DNA from: JAEHDI01 sp035455185
Lineage (GTDB): Bacteria > Acidobacteriota > Terriglobia > Bryobacterales > Bryobacteraceae
Assembly (NCBI GenBank): GCA_035455185.1
Contig: DATIFQ010000444.1
Location: 1-9,294, forward strand
DNA length: 9,294 bases
Direction of reading: 5' to 3'
The notes below the pieces were generated by a model. It was given only the letters and a program-made list of their open reading frames with translations. It had not been told where the DNA came from and ran no database searches. Below are positions 1-5,097 of the stretch, piece by piece (position 1 is the stretch's first letter; every line of letters starts with the position of its first letter). The position numbers and the translations under genes were made by a program.

Positions 1-368
1 GGGTACTCGCGGCCCGACATGGTTGGATCACCGCCGCCCACCAAGGTCAGGTCTCCCTGGACGATTCCGTCCGGACCGGGTGCCGGTCCCACGACTACGG
101 TGCGAAAACGGTACTCCGGTCCGAGCCGTTCCAGTGCTAGCGCGGTGGTGAACAGTTTCGTGTTTGACGCAGGGATGAAGAACCGGTCCGGATTTTTCCC
201 GTACAGAACCTCCCGGCTGTCAACCCTCACAACCCGGATTCCCCAGAACGCGCCGCGCGCTCCCGGAGAAGAGTCGATCAGCGCGTCGATCCGCTCCTCG
301 AGTGACGGCGCGCCGGCCAGCGCCTGAGCCAGCAACAATATCGCGAAGCATCGCATGAAAGCTAGCAT
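1..368 (-). CDS. dacB: D-alanyl-D-alanine carboxypeptidase/endopeptidase (PBP4, peptidase S13), N-terminal part
   Basis: The first 122 codons of a minus-strand gene are present; the rest lies beyond base 1. The protein starts with a short basic and hydrophobic segment (MLAFMRCFAILLLAQALAGA) that reads as a signal peptide, so the enzyme would act in the periplasm. Residues 66-71 (PASNTK) hold the serine-lysine pair of the penicillin-binding SxxK motif, with S68 as the expected nucleophile and K71 as the general base. The following LFTTALALERLGPEYRFRT and the GDLTLVGGGDPTMSG segment (residues 105-118) are typical of the S13/PBP4 family, which trims or cleaves peptidoglycan cross-links. The SxN and KTG motifs would lie outside the window and cannot be checked. 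An alternative ATG lies at 356 and would shorten the signal peptide by four residues. The gene diverges from the exported-protein gene at 429. Confidence 0.93.
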   Translation of the reverse strand, partial: MLAFMRCFAILLLAQALAGAPSLEERIDALIDSSPGARGAFWGIRVVRVDSREVLYGKNPDRFFIPASNTKLFTTALALERLGPEYRFRTVVVGPAPGPDGIVQGDLTLVGGGDPTMSGREY

Positions 369-416
369 AGCGAGGGGCCGCCGCCGTCCGTGGAAGACTC
401 CGCGGCTGGTCCGTTC

Positions 417-422
417 TATACT
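417..422 (+). promoter_or_regulatory. possible -10 element giving a leaderless transcript
   Basis: TATACT lies with only six bases between it and the ATG at 429, so transcription would begin at or within a base or two of the start codon. No Shine-Dalgarno sequence precedes the ATG, which fits a leaderless mRNA. No good -35 box is visible about 17 bp upstream, so this remains a weak call. Confidence 0.3.
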
Positions 423-428
423 GCGAGC

Positions 429-1106
429 ATGGGAGGCCGGATCGCTTCAGCCCTTCTGCTGGCCTCGGCGGGCCTAATCGCGCAGGGTACCGCTCCGAAG
501 GTCCAAGTCGAAGATTATCCGGTCCGCGGCGCGGCCGGGAAGGTCGCTTTTGGGGCGGAGTATATGGTCCACAGCATCCAAGGAGGCGGCACGACGTTGA
601 TCGCCGACGACTACCTCGTCGTCGAGGTCGCACTGTACCCGCCGCGTTTCGAACGGCTCGCCGTATCCAGCGGCCAATTCACGCTCCGGATGAACGGCAG
701 GAAACAGGTGCTGTTCAGCCAATCTCCCGGCATGGTGTCCGCTTCAATCAAGTACGCCGATTGGGAGCGCCGGCCGACTCTCGTGGGCAGCGTCGGCGGC
801 CGCGACGGGGGGATTATTATCGGGCAGCCACCGGTCACTGGAAGGTTTCCAGGGGATCCGCGACCCGACCAAACACGGCTTCCTCGCCCGCCAAAAGCTC
901 CGGCGGAAAATCCTGGCGGAGTGGAACCCAAGGACCCCGTCGACCCGGCGGAATTACTGGCGGCCACCGCGCTTCCGGAAGGAGAGGCCACGGGGCCGGT
1001 CAGCGGATACGTCTTCTTCGCGTACAAGGGCAAGACAAAGAAGATCAAGTCTCTCGAGTTGCTTTACAAAGGGCCCGCCGGAGAGGCTACCTTGAATTTG
1101 TACTGA
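429..1106 (+). CDS. small exported protein of unknown function
   Basis: This encodes a 225-residue protein from the ATG at 429. An in-frame GTG at 390 would add 13 residues, but they sit in front of a clear signal peptide (MGGRIASALLLASAGLIAQG), so 429 is preferred. The mature part has beta-rich stretches (AFGAEYMVHSIQ, YLVVEVALYPP), then a proline-rich linker at about residues 140-175. It ends with GYVFFAYKGKTKKIKSLELLY, which looks like the last strands of a beta-sandwich domain. I recognise no catalytic motif and no named family; similar architectures occur in acidobacterial exported proteins, which is recollection and was not searched. The 3' end overlaps the convergent MFS gene by 20 bp. 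A secreted or periplasmic location is inferred from the signal peptide; the function is unknown. Confidence 0.82.
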   Translation: MGGRIASALLLASAGLIAQGTAPKVQVEDYPVRGAAGKVAFGAEYMVHSIQGGGTTLIADDYLVVEVALYPPRFERLAVSSGQFTLRMNGRKQVLFSQSPGMVSASIKYADWERRPTLVGSVGGRDGGIIIGQPPVTGRFPGDPRPDQTRLPRPPKAPAENPGGVEPKDPVDPAELLAATALPEGEATGPVSGYVFFAYKGKTKKIKSLELLYKGPAGEATLNLY

Positions 1107-2274
1107 CCTCGGGTACGCCGGTGAGCTTCGCATAGAGCCAGATCAACACGAGCAGGAGCATGACCGCGCAGGAACCCAGCATCGGCACAAGCATCACCAT
1201 ACGGATGCCCCAGAAGTGCGCGTAGATTCCGATGGTCCATGGCGCCAGCAGGCCGCCGGTAATGGCGAACCCAAAGATTCCGTTGAAGAATCCCGGGTGA
1301 TAGTGCGGAAAGCGGTCGCCGACCTTCTCCACCACCAGCGGATAGATCGCCGCGAAGCCTCCGCCGATCATCAGGATTCCCGACGTTGCGCCGAAGAGGT
1401 TGTTCGTCGACAGAAGTATGCTGCAGCCGAGCAGAGCCAGGAGTCCGCTGGCCAGCAGAAACCTGCCGTGGCGCACACGCGGCAGCACCCCCTGTACCAA
1501 CACCCGTCCGACGAGCAGCGCGAACCAGTAAAGCGCCAGCAAACCGAGCGACGATTCGGGGCTTACGCCCAGGCGCTGCGTCAGGAACAGCGTCAGCCAT
1601 CCGGCGACCGCCCACTCATTGCCAAACTGGAAGAAAAGCAGAAGGCTGAAGAGAACAGCCCCCGGACTCTTGAAGTCCTCGAGGGCCTGCCGGACGGAGG
1701 GAAGCTCGGGGACCGAGCTCGTCTGGAACGGAAACCGTGCATAGTACACGGCAAAGAAGCCGGGGATCAAGGCCAGGAGAACCAGGATGCTAGGTACGGT
1801 GTACACATAGAAGGCGCCTCCCACCAAAAGGGCGGTCGCCAGACAACCAAGGCCAAAAAAGATGGCGGTAAGGTTGACGGTCGAGGCCTGGTTATGCCGA
1901 TAGACGGCCGTCAGAGCCTGAAGGACGGTCGTGGTCAGGACGCCGGAGCTGATTCCAAGCAGGAAGATGCCGGCGGTCCGCCAGAGGGCCGGCCCCGCAG
2001 CGGGGACGAGGGCTAATCCGAGAAACGCAAGGCATGCCAGCGCCGAGGCTACCACAAGCAGGGCACGAACCCCCTTTTCCGGCAGCAGCCAATTCGCCAA
2101 GATCGCCGACGCAAGGATGCCCGCATGCATACTGAGAAAGTAGCTTCCTACCGTAAGGTACTCCGCACCAAGGTGGTACCCCCACGCCGGGAGAATGGCG
2201 CCCAGAAAGGACGTCAAAAGACCCGAGAGGAAGCACCCTGAAAAAGCCTTCCGGGTGGAGGAGACATCTAGCAT
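1087..2274 (-). CDS. MFS transporter, fucose-permease-like (FHS) family
   Basis: The 395-residue protein is almost entirely hydrophobic, with about twelve predicted membrane helices, matching the usual length of the major facilitator superfamily. The first half contains the stretch GISSGVLTTTVLQALTAVY followed by NQASTVNLTAIFFGLGCLAT. Small and polar residues at these places, an asparagine in helix 5 and a GLG turn resemble the fucose/glucose:H+ symporter (FHS) branch. The second half repeats the fold (LALYWFALLVGRVLVQGVLPR, then a basic loop before the next helix, as in MFS motif A copies). Substrate cannot be told from sequence; a sugar or other small metabolite moved with protons is the family expectation. 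The start at 2274 has no strong ribosome site. A possible minus-strand -10 (TACAAT, bases 2332-2337) lies upstream. The gene is not visibly in an operon. Confidence 0.88.
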   Translation of the reverse strand: MLDVSSTRKAFSGCFLSGLLTSFLGAILPAWGYHLGAEYLTVGSYFLSMHAGILASAILANWLLPEKGVRALLVVASALACLAFLGLALVPAAGPALWRTAGIFLLGISSGVLTTTVLQALTAVYRHNQASTVNLTAIFFGLGCLATALLVGGAFYVYTVPSILVLLALIPGFFAVYYARFPFQTSSVPELPSVRQALEDFKSPGAVLFSLLLFFQFGNEWAVAGWLTLFLTQRLGVSPESSLGLLALYWFALLVGRVLVQGVLPRVRHGRFLLASGLLALLGCSILLSTNNLFGATSGILMIGGGFAAIYPLVVEKVGDRFPHYHPGFFNGIFGFAITGGLLAPWTIGIYAHFWGIRMVMLVPMLGSCAVMLLLVLIWLYAKLTGVPEVSTNSR

Positions 2275-2380
2275 CTTCGCCGGTTCGCCGCCGGACGCTT
2301 AAGGAAACGTGGTCCGCGGCCGATCAGGGGTATTGTATCTCGTTTGCCGTTCGAGCATTGGACGACTCAATTCAATTAAC

Positions 2381-2576
2381 GGAAGGGTTTCCAGCGTCGT
2401 TCCTATGAAAAATCGGAACTTGTGCCGGACCGGTCCTGTAATGTCAATACATTAGCCTCTGGAATAAGAATTGCTCTTACGAGATCGGGCCTAGAGAGGT
2501 TGGACGTTTTTTGGGGGGTCTGCCTTCCCAGAGCAAACTTAGTAGCCCCGCATTTCGCGGGGTTTCCTTTTTTCTT
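2381..2576 (+). ncRNA. candidate structured leader or small RNA ending in an intrinsic terminator
   Basis: This is most of the 363-bp gap between the MFS gene and the hydrolase gene, and it is visibly less GC-rich than its neighbours. Read on the plus strand it holds a row of hairpins: GGAA/TTCC at 2381-2392; GTTCC/GGAAC at 2399-2419; the palindrome GGACCGGTCC at 2427-2436; TAATGT-CAAT-ACATTA at 2439-2454; and TAAGA-ATTGC-TCTTA at 2465-2479. CTCTGG at 2457-2462 is also complementary to CCAGAG at 2528-2533, closing a larger domain just before the terminator. No plus-strand protein gene ends here, so the terminator must belong to an RNA started in this gap. It could be a stand-alone sRNA or an attenuator of the hydrolase gene 62 bp further on. 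No convincing promoter was found, and I could not match it to a known riboswitch or to 6S RNA. The 5' end is approximate. Confidence 0.42.
2546..2576 (+). terminator. rho-independent terminator (orphan)
   Basis: CCCCGC (2546-2551) and GCGGGG (2557-2562) form a 6-bp GC stem around the loop ATTTC, followed directly by a run of mostly T at 2563-2576. The polarity of the T-run makes it act on plus-strand transcripts only. The nearest upstream plus-strand gene ends at 1106, so it does not serve a protein gene. Confidence 0.78.
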
Positions 2577-2637
2577 GGGCGCAGTATTCCTCGCAAGCCT
2601 TCGTGATTCTGCTAAACTGTACGTTCCTGCCGCTAGA

Positions 2638-3654
2638 ATGTTCGGATGGTACTCGCGTTTGATCGATTCATGGGAGACCCGGCTCGCTACTCGGGATACG
2701 AACCGTGTCGTGCGGCCATTCGACTGGGGTCTCGATTGGCTTGATCTATCTGAAAAGAATGGGGATGTCCGGTCCAGCCTTAGTTGGTATACCTCAAGTG
2801 CCGTCGCGGATTCAACCGAGTTCTTCGCGGGCGCGGTCCCGACCGACTTCGCGCTTGACGGAAGGCTCCTGAGGTTCAGCAGCCCGCTCCGTTCGCCCCA
2901 CCCGGAGAACAACCTCGTCCACGCGGAGTTCTTTCCTGCCCGCTCCGACCGGGATCGTGCCGTAGTGGTGCTTCCCCAGTGGAACGCAGATGCCGGTGGG
3001 CACGTCGGACTCTGTAAGTTATTGAATCGTTTCGGCTTGACTGCTCTGCGAATGAGCATGGCTTACCATGACCGGCGGATGCCATCGGAATTGCGGCGGG
3101 CGGACTATCACGTTTCCAGCAACATCGGCCGCACCATTCACGCATGCCGGCAATCCGTGATCGATGCGCGTGCGTGCCTCGATTGGCTGGAGTCCCAGGG
3201 ATACAGAAGGCTTGGCATCCTGGGCACGAGCCTGGGCTCCTGCGTCGCCTTTATCGCGGCAGCACACGACGAGCGGGTGCGCGCCGGCGTCTTTAACCAT
3301 GTTTCCACGTATTTCGGAGATGTGGTCTGGACCGGTCTGTCGACGCGCCACGTCCGCGAAGGCTTTGGCGAAGCCGTCACCCAGGATGACCTGCGCCGTT
3401 ACTGGGCGGTGATCAGTCCCGCCACGTATATGGACCGGCTGATCGGCCGCGATCTCAGGAGCCTGCTGATCTGGGCAAGGTACGACACGACGTTCCTGCC
3501 GGAGTTCTCCCGCCAAGTTGTCGAGGCATTCCGGGCGCGCAATATCCCCCACGAGGTCCTGACGCTGCCCTGCGCCCATTACACCACCGGTCAGTGGCCC
3601 TTCAACATCATCGATGGGTTGGCAATGTGCCGCTTCCTCTACAAAAAACTGTAG
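2638..3654 (+). CDS. alpha/beta hydrolase
   Basis: The frame is open from 2422, but codons before 2638 run through the terminator hairpin, so the ATG at 2638 (MFGWYSRLIDSW) is chosen, giving 338 residues. The core fold starts near residue 107 with the strand AVVVLPQWNADAGGH. The nucleophile elbow is GTSLG at 196-200 with S198 inside the usual GxSxG pattern. D283 (WARYDTTF) and H314 (LPCAHYTTG) fall where the acid and histidine of the triad are expected, and the spacing is normal. The roughly 100-residue N-terminal region before the core and the general layout resemble ABHD18-like hydrolases, an assignment I hold only loosely. No signal peptide is seen, so it is probably cytosolic. The substrate is unknown; an ester or similar is the family expectation. 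There is no clear Shine-Dalgarno site or strong promoter between the terminator and the ATG. Expression may therefore depend on read-through of the upstream leader. Confidence 0.85.
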   Translation: MFGWYSRLIDSWETRLATRDTNRVVRPFDWGLDWLDLSEKNGDVRSSLSWYTSSAVADSTEFFAGAVPTDFALDGRLLRFSSPLRSPHPENNLVHAEFFPARSDRDRAVVVLPQWNADAGGHVGLCKLLNRFGLTALRMSMAYHDRRMPSELRRADYHVSSNIGRTIHACRQSVIDARACLDWLESQGYRRLGILGTSLGSCVAFIAAAHDERVRAGVFNHVSTYFGDVVWTGLSTRHVREGFGEAVTQDDLRRYWAVISPATYMDRLIGRDLRSLLIWARYDTTFLPEFSRQVVEAFRARNIPHEVLTLPCAHYTTGQWPFNIIDGLAMCRFLYKKL

Positions 3655-3713
3655 CGATCATCGAAGATACACTAGATGTGGGGTTTCATACCCTCAGCAG
3701 GTCGAATTTCCTA

Positions 3714-3742
3714 TTGACAAAGAATTTGGAGCCGACTAGTAT
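3714..3742 (+). promoter_or_regulatory. strong sigma-70-type promoter for the small RNA unit
   Basis: A perfect TTGACA (3714-3719) is followed by a 17-bp spacer and TAGTAT (3737-3742), four of six to the -10 consensus including the key T, A and T positions. Transcription would start near 3749. This is the best promoter in the window, and it lies about 60 bp after the hydrolase stop. Confidence 0.82.
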
Positions 3743-3755
3743 GGGGGCATCACTG

Positions 3756-3774
3756 AGAAAGGAGGTGGTCCAGC
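3756..3774 (+). promoter_or_regulatory. extended Shine-Dalgarno: 19-nt complement of the 16S rRNA 3' tail
   Basis: AGAAAGGAGGTGGTCCAGC is complementary to the common 16S 3' end, which reads approximately GCUGGAUCACCUCCUUUCU. The only departure is one G opposite U, which still forms a wobble pair. Ordinary ribosome sites match 4-8 nt. The GGAGG core ends 13 nt before the ATG at 3779, longer than the usual spacing, while the full match ends only 4 nt before it. The exact 16S tail of this organism is not in the window. Confidence 0.72.
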
Positions 3775-3778
3775 AAAC

Positions 3779-3823
3779 ATGAGTTCTGGTAGTAGTACCC
3801 CGCGCGAGGTGGCCGACAGCTAG
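3779..3823 (+). CDS. 14-codon mini-ORF (possible leader peptide)
   Basis: ATG at 3779 opens a frame encoding MSSGSSTPREVADS and stopping at TAG (3821-3823). It directly follows the extended 16S-tail match, so ribosomes should load here efficiently if that site is not sequestered. The stop codon sits in the loop and right arm of hairpin 1 (3808-3830), so a translating ribosome would disrupt that hairpin. The peptide has no run of regulatory codons like those of amino-acid attenuators. It may be a leader peptide, a ribosome-loading device, or an accidental frame in a non-coding RNA; I cannot tell which. Confidence 0.42.
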   Translation: MSSGSSTPREVADS

Positions 3824-3931
3824 GCCGACCGTTCTCAAGTAGCCGGCCCCGTTTCAGTGACGAGGCCAAAGTTCCTGTGGACCGGTCGCCTCGGCGCAAG
3901 GTTTTGCCTCAGGTAGACTCCTTTGGCTACG

Positions 3932-3968
3932 AACCCCCGTGGTGTGCATACGCCGCCGCGGGGGTTTT
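3932..3968 (+). terminator. strong rho-independent terminator
   Basis: AACCCCCGTGGTG (3932-3944) pairs with CGCCGCGGGGGTT (3954-3966) over 13 bp with two G-U pairs, leaving a 9-nt loop, and T residues follow through 3968. It closes the small RNA unit before rpmE. Its right arm contains CGCGGGG (3957-3963), which is also perfectly complementary to CCCCGCG inside the mini-ORF (3798-3804). That offers a possible competing pairing. Confidence 0.9.
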
Positions 3969-3997
3969 GATTTCTACCCATCTCCGGGTGTTATACT
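3967..3997 (+). promoter_or_regulatory. probable rpmE promoter
   Basis: TATACT at 3992-3997 is a good -10 element. The best -35 candidate is TTGATT at 3967-3972, with a long 19-bp spacer, and it overlaps the T-run of the terminator. Start of transcription would be near 4004, giving rpmE an 88-nt leader. Confidence 0.45.
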
Positions 3998-4009
3998 GAA
4001 GGATCTGAG

Positions 4010-4039
4010 CCGTGTGCGCCAGCCAACCGCCGGACACGG
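4010..4039 (+). promoter_or_regulatory. hairpin in the rpmE leader
   Basis: CCGTGT (4010-4015) and ACACGG (4034-4039) are perfect complements around an 18-nt loop, within the predicted 5' untranslated region of rpmE. L31 genes in several phyla carry autoregulatory leader RNAs. This hairpin is a candidate for such a site, but it does not match a leader I can name. The ribosome site AAAGGA (4075-4080) follows downstream. Confidence 0.35.
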
Positions 4040-4091
4040 GACAGTAATTTCTCCGCCCCCTCAAGCAGGAAACGAAAGGATCGGTATCGCA

Positions 4092-4310
4092 ATGAAGGCA
4101 GGGATTCACCCCGCATACAATGAAGTCAACATCATTTGCGCTTGTGGGAATACGTTTCGCAGCCGTTCGACCCACAAGGGAGACGTCCGCGTGGAAATCT
4201 GTTCCAAGTGCCACCCGTTCTTCACGGGCAAGCAGAAATTGATCGACACCGCGGGTCGCGTTGACCGGTTCCAGAAGAAGTACGGCCGGGCGAAGCTGAA
4301 CGTTTCCTGA
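4092..4310 (+). CDS. rpmE: 50S ribosomal protein bL31, zinc-binding (C+) form
   Basis: The 72-residue protein starts MKAGIHPAYNEVNIICACGN and contains the family hallmarks: KxxIHPxY at the N-terminus and the pairs C16/C18 and C37/C40 (CSKC), followed by HPFFTGKQKLIDTAGRVDRF. The four cysteines identify the zinc-binding C+ paralogue, used when zinc is available and replaced in some bacteria by a C- form under zinc limitation. L31 sits at the central protuberance and helps bridge the large and small subunits. The frame is open upstream to 3939, but ATG 4092 is right because family homology begins there and AAAGGA lies 11 nt before it. The gene is monocistronic here, with the sigma operon converging on its 3' end after 21 bp. 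No obvious terminator follows it. Confidence 0.98.
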   Translation: MKAGIHPAYNEVNIICACGNTFRSRSTHKGDVRVEICSKCHPFFTGKQKLIDTAGRVDRFQKKYGRAKLNVS

Positions 4311-4331
4311 GCGTACCAGACCGACCGGCTG

Positions 4332-4727
4332 CTAGTGGGGAGTTGGTCTCTGGCGGTGCCGCTTCTCCCGTTCTTCGAGCAGTTTCTCGTACTCGATCCG
4401 CTGCCCTTCGCTTAGCATGGAACGGATCTTCCCAACCTGGTCCTGGCGGATGGTGTCGAGCTCGGGCCTGATCTTCTCCCGCGCCGCCCGGTAGCGGGTT
4501 CGCGCATCGTCGAGTATCCCGTTGAGAAGCTGGACCTGTCCCTCATCGAGGTTGAGCCGGGTCCGCATTTCTTCAATGTATCTGCTCCGGTAACTCTCGG
4601 GCCGAGCCGGCCCACCGTTCTCGACCCCTCGGATGACGTAGAGACGGTGCGCCAGGGCGCCGACCAGGGCGCCACTCAGAAACACGATCAGGAGATAGAG
4701 AACGACGGCCGTGCGCGACGGCCTCAT
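4332..4727 (-). CDS. membrane-anchored Spy/CpxP-like (heavy-metal sensor type) protein
   Basis: This encodes a 131-residue protein with one N-terminal membrane helix (about residues 8-26, VVLYLLIVFLSGALVGALA) and an all-helical, charged remainder facing the periplasm. Two LTxxQ-type repeats are recognisable: LNLDEGQVQLL near residue 58 and MLSEGQRIEYEKLL near residue 103, separated by a long amphipathic helix rich in Arg and Glu. This is the architecture of the Spy/CpxP and Metal_resist group, which includes periplasmic chaperones and the CnrX/ZraP metal sensors. No His- or Met-rich metal site is obvious, though a C-terminal HRQRPTPH carries two histidines. Its ATG overlaps the stop of the upstream gene (ATGA), so the two are probably translationally coupled. 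As the third gene of a sigma/anti-sigma operon it is a plausible sensor or stress effector. The proposed signal is inference. Confidence 0.78.
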   Translation of the reverse strand: MRPSRTAVVLYLLIVFLSGALVGALAHRLYVIRGVENGGPARPESYRSRYIEEMRTRLNLDEGQVQLLNGILDDARTRYRAAREKIRPELDTIRQDQVGKIRSMLSEGQRIEYEKLLEEREKRHRQRPTPH

Positions 4728-5092
4728 CGATGGTTCTCCTGGGCGCCGCTGTCGAGTGCGGCCAGTTCCAGGTATCGCGGATACTCCGGCACGTTACCGG
4801 CAGCCAGTTCGTCGGGATCGTCGGCGTGGTCCGGCCATGCCGGCTGCCGGCCGGAATAGGCCGCGAGGAAGGTCAACAACAGGCAGATGCCGACCGCGGC
4901 TGTCACGAACGCATGTGCCCAATGCCGCAAGTTTCCGGCGAAAGTTCTTCGCGCCTCGATCTGGCGCCAAAGCCCCGGCATGAATCCCGCGCCCGCTTCC
5001 GGGGTGGCTATCGCTTCCCGGTAGGCCGCGAAGAGGCGGTCCAGTTCCGCGTTTAATTCAAACTCACCGTTATCCAGCGAACTGTTCTCCAT
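4724..5092 (-). CDS. probable anti-sigma factor, single-pass membrane protein
   Basis: The 122-residue protein has a cytoplasmic N-terminal part of about 60 residues (LDRLFAAYREAIATPEAGAG and LWRQIEARRTFA), one membrane helix (about 61-79, AFVTAAVGICLLLTFLAAY), and a short acidic periplasmic tail. It lacks the HxxxCxxC zinc motif of classical ZAS anti-sigma factors, so the assignment rests on topology and position. It lies 5 bp after the ECF sigma gene and overlaps the next gene by 4 bp. The expected role is to hold the sigma factor at the membrane until a periplasmic signal arrives. An uncharacterised membrane protein is the alternative. Confidence 0.68.
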   Translation of the reverse strand: MENSSLDNGEFELNAELDRLFAAYREAIATPEAGAGFMPGLWRQIEARRTFAGNLRHWAHAFVTAAVGICLLLTFLAAYSGRQPAWPDHADDPDELAAGNVPEYPRYLELAALDSGAQENHR

Positions 5093-5097
5093 CTACC

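Larger units (their letters stand above)
3749..3968 (+). ncRNA. candidate ~220-nt RNA with 16S-tail complementarity and a 14-codon ORF
   Basis: The unit is bounded by the promoter at 3714-3742 and the terminator at 3932-3968. Inside it, in order, are the extended 16S-tail match (3756-3774), a 14-codon ORF (3779-3823), and hairpin 1 (3808-3830, GGT/ACC and GGCC/GGCC with a one-base bulge). Then come hairpin 2 (3845-3867, GGCC/GGCC and CGT/ACG around the loop TTCAGTG), a small GCAA/TTGC hairpin near 3893-3905, and hairpin 3 (3913-3930, GTAG/CTAC around a 10-nt loop containing CTCCTTT). TCACTGAGA at the 5' end (3750-3758) can pair with TTTCAGTGA (3852-3860), and AAAGGAG (3758-3764) can pair with CTCCTTT (3918-3924). 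The length is in the range of regulatory RNAs, and it lacks the tRNA-like ends of tmRNA. I do not recognise a named family. It may be a free RNA, or a leader controlling read-through into rpmE. Confidence 0.58.

Noticed and set aside
1216..2016. 266-codon plus-strand open frame
   Set aside because: It lies entirely antisense to the MFS transporter, whose membrane helices are clear. The frame's protein is charged and repetitive with no recognisable domain, as expected of a shadow in GC-rich DNA.
2422..2637. N-terminal extension of the hydrolase from 2422
   Set aside because: Those codons read through a terminator hairpin and T-run, give an unlikely N-terminus, and are not needed for the hydrolase fold.
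2403..3059. 218-codon minus-strand frame opposite the leader and hydrolase start
   Set aside because: Composition and position mark it as a shadow of the hydrolase gene; no ribosome site or family resemblance.
3685..3693. GGGT-TTCAT-ACCC hairpin after the hydrolase gene as its terminator
   Set aside because: The stem is only about 4 bp and no T-run follows, so it is too weak to call.
2427..3887. Shared GACCGGTC palindrome in both candidate RNAs (2428-2435 and 3880-3887)
   Set aside because: An 8-bp GC-rich palindrome occurring twice in 9 kb of such DNA can arise by chance, and the flanks do not match.
3749..3968. tmRNA, 6S, SRP or RNase P RNA
   Set aside because: No tRNA-like acceptor/T-arm or CCA end for tmRNA; no long single closing rod for 6S; the SRP tetraloop helix and the RNase P conserved segments are absent.
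4318..4359. AGACC/GGTCT inverted repeat between rpmE and the Spy-like gene as a bidirectional terminator
   Set aside because: A long loop, a short stem, no T-run on either strand, and it extends into the coding end of the Spy-like gene.
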